In this document: in pieces, positions 6,924-10,154 of the stretch | Layout: the number at the start of each line of letters is the position of its first letter | Numbering within the stretch: position 1 is the first letter of the stretch | Source of the DNA: an uncultured Spirochaetia bacterium | GTDB taxonomy: Bacteria; Spirochaetota; UBA4802; JAGODF01 | Direction: 5' to 3' | DNA: 10,154 nucleotides | Assembly (NCBI GenBank): GCA_937967705.1 | Contig: CALCJG010000359.1 | Location: 1 to 10,154 of the forward strand | The notes under the pieces: generated by a model | Databases searched by the model: none | Told to the model about the DNA's origin: nothing | Seen by the model: only the letters and a program-made list of their open reading frames with translations | Translations under genes and position numbers: made by a program

Positions 6924-6952
6924 CGGCAGCCGTATTGTTCTGCCGCTTTTTT
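6924..6952 (+). terminator. Intrinsic terminator, possibly an attenuator ahead of the caspase gene
   Basis: CGGCAG (6924-6929) pairs with CTGCCG (6940-6945) around a ten-base loop, followed by C and six Ts (6947-6952). It ends transcripts from the upstream unit or, if a promoter lies just before it, attenuates the gene at 7044. The stem is only six pairs, so strength is moderate. Confidence 0.5.
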
Positions 6953-6960
6953 CGGCTGCC
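6925..6960 (+). promoter_or_regulatory. Competing hairpin overlapping the terminator
   Basis: GGCAGCCG (6925-6932) is perfectly complementary to CGGCTGCC (6953-6960), an eight-pair stem that uses the terminator's left arm and puts its T-run in the loop. The two structures exclude one another. A further small hairpin, GGCTCAAGAGCC (6913-6924), precedes them, and TATAAA at 6907-6912 could be a -10 box but lacks a good -35. This arrangement resembles terminator/antiterminator control in the 178-base leader of the 7044 gene. Confidence 0.35.
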
Positions 6961-7043
6961 ATACGCGGGTGGACGTTATCCGCAACCCTGGCCCCATCAG
7001 CGCTCCCTTTCCGCGGAATCCATAGAATAACGAGGTGTAAGTG

Positions 7044-10000
7044 ATGAAACCATACCGGAGCTGTCTCCTTCTGATCCTCTCTCTCCTGATAAGCCAGTCT
7101 ATTTTCTGCAAATCGGCCAAAATGACGAGCTTGGAGTTCGACTCCCGCAGGCAGTTCAGCCTTGTGTCGCAATCTGAGGGGGATTCCATTGCAATAGTGG
7201 CCTTCAGTCCCGACGGAAAGCTGATGGCTACCAGGGACTACTCAGCCTCCCGGTTCGTGGTCGATTTATGGAACGCCCACGGAGTCAAAGTTCGAAGACT
7301 GAGTTTTACTGCTGATTCTGTCCGAAACGATATAATATTCAGCCCGGACAGCCGATACATGATGTTCTGGACATACCCTCTGGTTACCAGGTCGGGGGAA
7401 TCGTGCATGATCTACGTCGCCGACTTGAAGGGCAAGATCATCCGAAAGATCAAGTCTTCCGGGGTCGTGGCGGCGCAGTTTACGGACAGCGGCAGAATTG
7501 CCGGCTACAGGAGCTGGGGTTCTGAGAATTTTCTTGTCAATGAGGTTATCCTCTGGGACATCGGCGGGGCCGATACGAAGAAGGTGATGTCCTGGACGGC
7601 ACGGTATGGCTGCGAATTCGCCCCGGGCCTTTTGAAAGGGAAATATCTGGTGGAAATGCCCCGCGACCGTAACGAGGGGCCCCTCAGGGTACTCTCCCTG
7701 GACGGCAGGCCGGTACGGGAGAAGAGGATGAAGACGGGAGCGATCTTGATATCCGGCGGGAACTACATTGCCGTTGTGAACGAGCGGGGCCCTCTGCGGA
7801 TTTACGATGAGGAGCTGAAACTCCTGGATACCCTTCCTCAGAAGAAATTGCCGCCCTCGGCTTTCAAAGGCGTCTATTACAATCAGAACGGCAAAACCGC
7901 AGCGTTCCTCAAGCCCGTCAGGATACACTCAGGGAGACTGATGAAAGTCAGCCAATTGACTTATGTGAGGAATATCAGCAGTAAATTCCTGGGAAAGATT
8001 ATCAGGGACAAACTGGACTATCCGGTTGTCAGCCCGGATGAATCGACCCTGGCGTTGATCAAGGAGGAGGAGGACAGGAAGAGTGCTGATAAAAGTAAGT
8101 CCTGGCGGTACAACACCCTGATTCTCTGGAATTTAAACCGGGATAAATTAAAGAGTTTCATTAGCCGGGAGATGTCGGATGTCCTGGGGGAAAGCGTAAT
8201 CAGCGGCAATGGCCGGATCATAGCCAATGTAAACGATGAGCTGATGGCCTTTTGGGACATCCGGGCCGGGAAGGCCCTGCACAGCTTCCGCTATAATAAA
8301 ATAATCGACGGCAGCAGCGCTATTGCCCTGAGCCCCGATGGGGGGACACTCGCCGTTTGTGCCGGTTTTAAAGTTCATCTGCTGAATTCGTCGGGAAAAC
8401 CGATCAAGTCCTTTCGGGACAGGATATACAGCCCCTATCCCTGGGGCGTGTGGAGGGGAAAGCAGTACAGCGGATTTGAATACAGCCCTGACGGTAAAAG
8501 GATCCGCTTTAAAATGGAAATGACAAATGACAGGGGGGATGACTTCTACTATCTGAAAATCTGGAACCTGCAGGGAAAGGTCCTTGTGCGGCTCAAGGGG
8601 GAACTCATAGAGATCAGTCAGGACTGGGACCGAATCGCCGTAGTTCAGAAGAAATTCCTTATGATTTACGACGGAGGAGGAAGACTGATCGAAAAAAAGA
8701 GGCTCACCGGTTACACCACCGGCCTGGGGATCAGTCCCGACGGGAGACAGATCGCGACGGTTTCGTCGGGTTATCTCATCGATATCTGGGATCGGGAGGG
8801 CAGGCTTATCAAAAGGATAATGCCTCATATCTACTTTGCTCAGGAAAGCGAAAAGATACCTCCGGCGGAGTCTGTACAGTTCAGTTCGGATGGAAAGAAA
8901 CTGCTGATTCACCGGGCCAGGCTCTACTACGGAGACGGCACGGGTCATGCGGTGGGGACGAGCCTGTGGGATGTGGAAAGGGGCCTATTGGTTAAAATCC
9001 TCTTTGCGGATGCGAACTACTATCAGGGAGAGAAGATTTGCTTTACCCGCGGCGACCGGGAGATCGTATTTTATCATCCCGAAAGAAATTACCTGAGCTT
9101 TTATGACATGCAGGGCCGACGGATTCGGCAGGACCCGATCCCCTTCGCCGATGCCTCCGTGAAGATGAAAACCCTGACGCGTGACGGGAAATATCTTTTG
9201 GGATCGGACCGCGTCAGCCGGCTTCATCTCTATCATATCGCTTCAAAAAGCATGGCCACCCTGGCCTCGGACAGGGATGACTGGATCATCTATACTCCCG
9301 ACGGCTACTTCGACGGATCCCCTCATTGCGGGAGGCTCCTTGCCATGGTGAAGGGCTACGAGGCATACAACATCGACCGTTTCGCCTTCTACTACAACCG
9401 GCCCGATATCATCCTGGGAAGGCTGGAGATGGGCAATGCGGCGGTGATCGCGCATTATCATTCGCGTTATTTGAGCAGGTTAAAGAAGGCCGGGATGACC
9501 GAAAAGGATCTCTCCGGGCAGCTCAGTCTGCCGGATGTAAAAATTCTCAAGTATACCGGGAATGTTAAAGGGAAGGATGGCATGGGGGAACTGGTCTTTC
9601 AGCTCAGCGACCCCCTCTGCCGACTCCGGAGTTACCATCTGTTCGTCAATGAAGTGCCCCTCTACGGGTACAGCGGAAAACCGGTATCCGGACGGAAGGC
9701 CGTCCTAAGCGAGAAAATCGTTCTGACCGGGGGCAGCAATAAAATCGAGGTTTCCTGCGTGAATGAACGCGGTGTGGAGTCCTACAGGGCGGTTATGATG
9801 GCTTATCATGAGGTCAAGAGGAAGGGGGATCTCTATTTCCTGGGCTTCGGGGTGTCCGAATACAAGAACAGGAATCTCAACCTGAAGTATGCGCACAAGG
9901 ACGTTCTGGACCTTGCGAAGGTCTTTCAGAAAATGGGAAAAAAGTACGGCGAGGTCCGGATCAGGACCTATGTCAATGAGCAGGTCACTGCGGAGAGTAT

Positions 10001-10154
10001 CAAAAAGGCCGCATCCTTTCTGAAGCAGGCGGGGGTCGATGATACCGTGGTCCTGATGATTGCGGGGCATGGCGTGCACGATACGGACAAAAACGCCACC
10101 TACTATTACCTGACCCACGAGACGGATATCGACAATCTTAAGGGAAGCGCCGTC
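7044..10154 (+). CDS. Exported WD40-repeat protein with C-terminal caspase (peptidase C14) domain, partial
   Basis: An open frame of 1037 codons runs to the window edge without a stop. ATG 7044 has GAGGTG six bases upstream. MKPYRSCLLLILSLLISQSI is a signal peptide, and Cys22 could be lipidated but the lipobox is poor. Residues about 50-740 hold many degenerate WD40-like blades: VAFSPDGK near 52, and later IALSPDGG, FEYSPDGK, GISPDGRQ and QFSSDGKK, with closing LWN, LWD and IWD motifs. DDW...IYTPDGYFDG near 745-757 is the link often found before such caspases. Residues 830-925 are Ig-like (NEVPLYGY, GSNKIEVSCVNERG). The caspase domain starts near 927 (LYFLGFGVSEY), and GHG at 1008-1010 gives catalytic His1009; the Cys should lie past the edge. 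Caspase-fold enzymes cut after Arg/Lys or Asp, and the specificity is unknown here. The propeller probably binds the partner or trigger. Confidence 0.85.
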   Translation, partial: MKPYRSCLLLILSLLISQSIFCKSAKMTSLEFDSRRQFSLVSQSEGDSIAIVAFSPDGKLMATRDYSASRFVVDLWNAHGVKVRRLSFTADSVRNDIIFSPDSRYMMFWTYPLVTRSGESCMIYVADLKGKIIRKIKSSGVVAAQFTDSGRIAGYRSWGSENFLVNEVILWDIGGADTKKVMSWTARYGCEFAPGLLKGKYLVEMPRDRNEGPLRVLSLDGRPVREKRMKTGAILISGGNYIAVVNERGPLRIYDEELKLLDTLPQKKLPPSAFKGVYYNQNGKTAAFLKPVRIHSGRLMKVSQLTYVRNISSKFLGKIIRDKLDYPVVSPDESTLALIKEEEDRKSADKSKSWRYNTLILWNLNRDKLKSFISREMSDVLGESVISGNGRIIANVNDELMAFWDIRAGKALHSFRYNKIIDGSSAIALSPDGGTLAVCAGFKVHLLNSSGKPIKSFRDRIYSPYPWGVWRGKQYSGFEYSPDGKRIRFKMEMTNDRGDDFYYLKIWNLQGKVLVRLKGELIEISQDWDRIAVVQKKFLMIYDGGGRLIEKKRLTGYTTGLGISPDGRQIATVSSGYLIDIWDREGRLIKRIMPHIYFAQESEKIPPAESVQFSSDGKKLLIHRARLYYGDGTGHAVGTSLWDVERGLLVKILFADANYYQGEKICFTRGDREIVFYHPERNYLSFYDMQGRRIRQDPIPFADASVKMKTLTRDGKYLLGSDRVSRLHLYHIASKSMATLASDRDDWIIYTPDGYFDGSPHCGRLLAMVKGYEAYNIDRFAFYYNRPDIILGRLEMGNAAVIAHYHSRYLSRLKKAGMTEKDLSGQLSLPDVKILKYTGNVKGKDGMGELVFQLSDPLCRLRSYHLFVNEVPLYGYSGKPVSGRKAVLSEKIVLTGGSNKIEVSCVNERGVESYRAVMMAYHEVKRKGDLYFLGFGVSEYKNRNLNLKYAHKDVLDLAKVFQKMGKKYGEVRIRTYVNEQVTAESIKKAASFLKQAGVDDTVVLMIAGHGVHDTDKNATYYYLTHETDIDNLKGSAV

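Noticed and set aside
6407..7189. 260-codon open frame on the minus strand across the broken gene and leader
   Set aside because: It crosses the terminator and the start of the caspase gene. It shows no recognisable domain, while the plus strand shows split but coherent coding.

Overview
The window is a densely coded stretch, almost entirely plus strand, from a GC-rich bacterium. No rRNA, tRNA, CRISPR array, transposase or integrase was seen. The gene types (a stand-alone ADP-forming CoA-ligase alpha chain, FlgT-like and CsgG-like exported proteins, and an exported WD40-repeat/caspase protein) fit an environmental Gram-negative such as a Spirochaetota or Desulfobacterota member. This placement is inference only: no marker gene is present. 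The two candidate lipoprotein signals have loose lipoboxes, which hints weakly at a spirochaete.

Layout, left to right. (1) 1-149: the last 48 codons of an unidentified gene. (2) 254-694: a small exported protein carrying a triplicated x-S/G-G-C motif. (3) 839-2329: an acyl-CoA synthetase (NDP-forming) alpha-type protein without the ATP-grasp half. (4) 2458-3120 and 3122-4378: two tightly linked soluble, mostly helical proteins of unknown function, with a good sigma70-type promoter in front. (5) 4526-5689 and 5729-6271: an exported FlgT-like protein and a short CsgG/TolB-N-like lipoprotein candidate, probably one operon, behind the best promoter in the window. (6) 6394-6865: the remains of a small exported-protein gene. 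It is broken by a one-base shift in an 8-T run inside the signal peptide and by an in-frame TAG. (7) 6866-7043: a leader with a terminator and a competing hairpin. (8) 7044 to the window end: a single open frame of 1037 codons with no stop. It encodes a signal peptide, a WD40-like beta-propeller region, an Ig-like domain and a caspase (peptidase C14) domain. The catalytic His is inside the window and the Cys lies beyond the edge.

How they may work together. Genes 2-3 and 4 look like ordinary independent units. The right half (FlgT-like, CsgG-like, broken small gene, exported WD40-caspase) groups proteins with export signals. It could be a cell-envelope module in which the propeller protein senses or binds something and the caspase domain acts on it, but the sequence does not prove this. 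Base composition also changes: hand-counted 60-base blocks give 41/60 G+C at 3601-3660 against 25/60 at 8101-8160 and 33/60 at 9001-9060. The right-hand part may therefore have a different history from the left.
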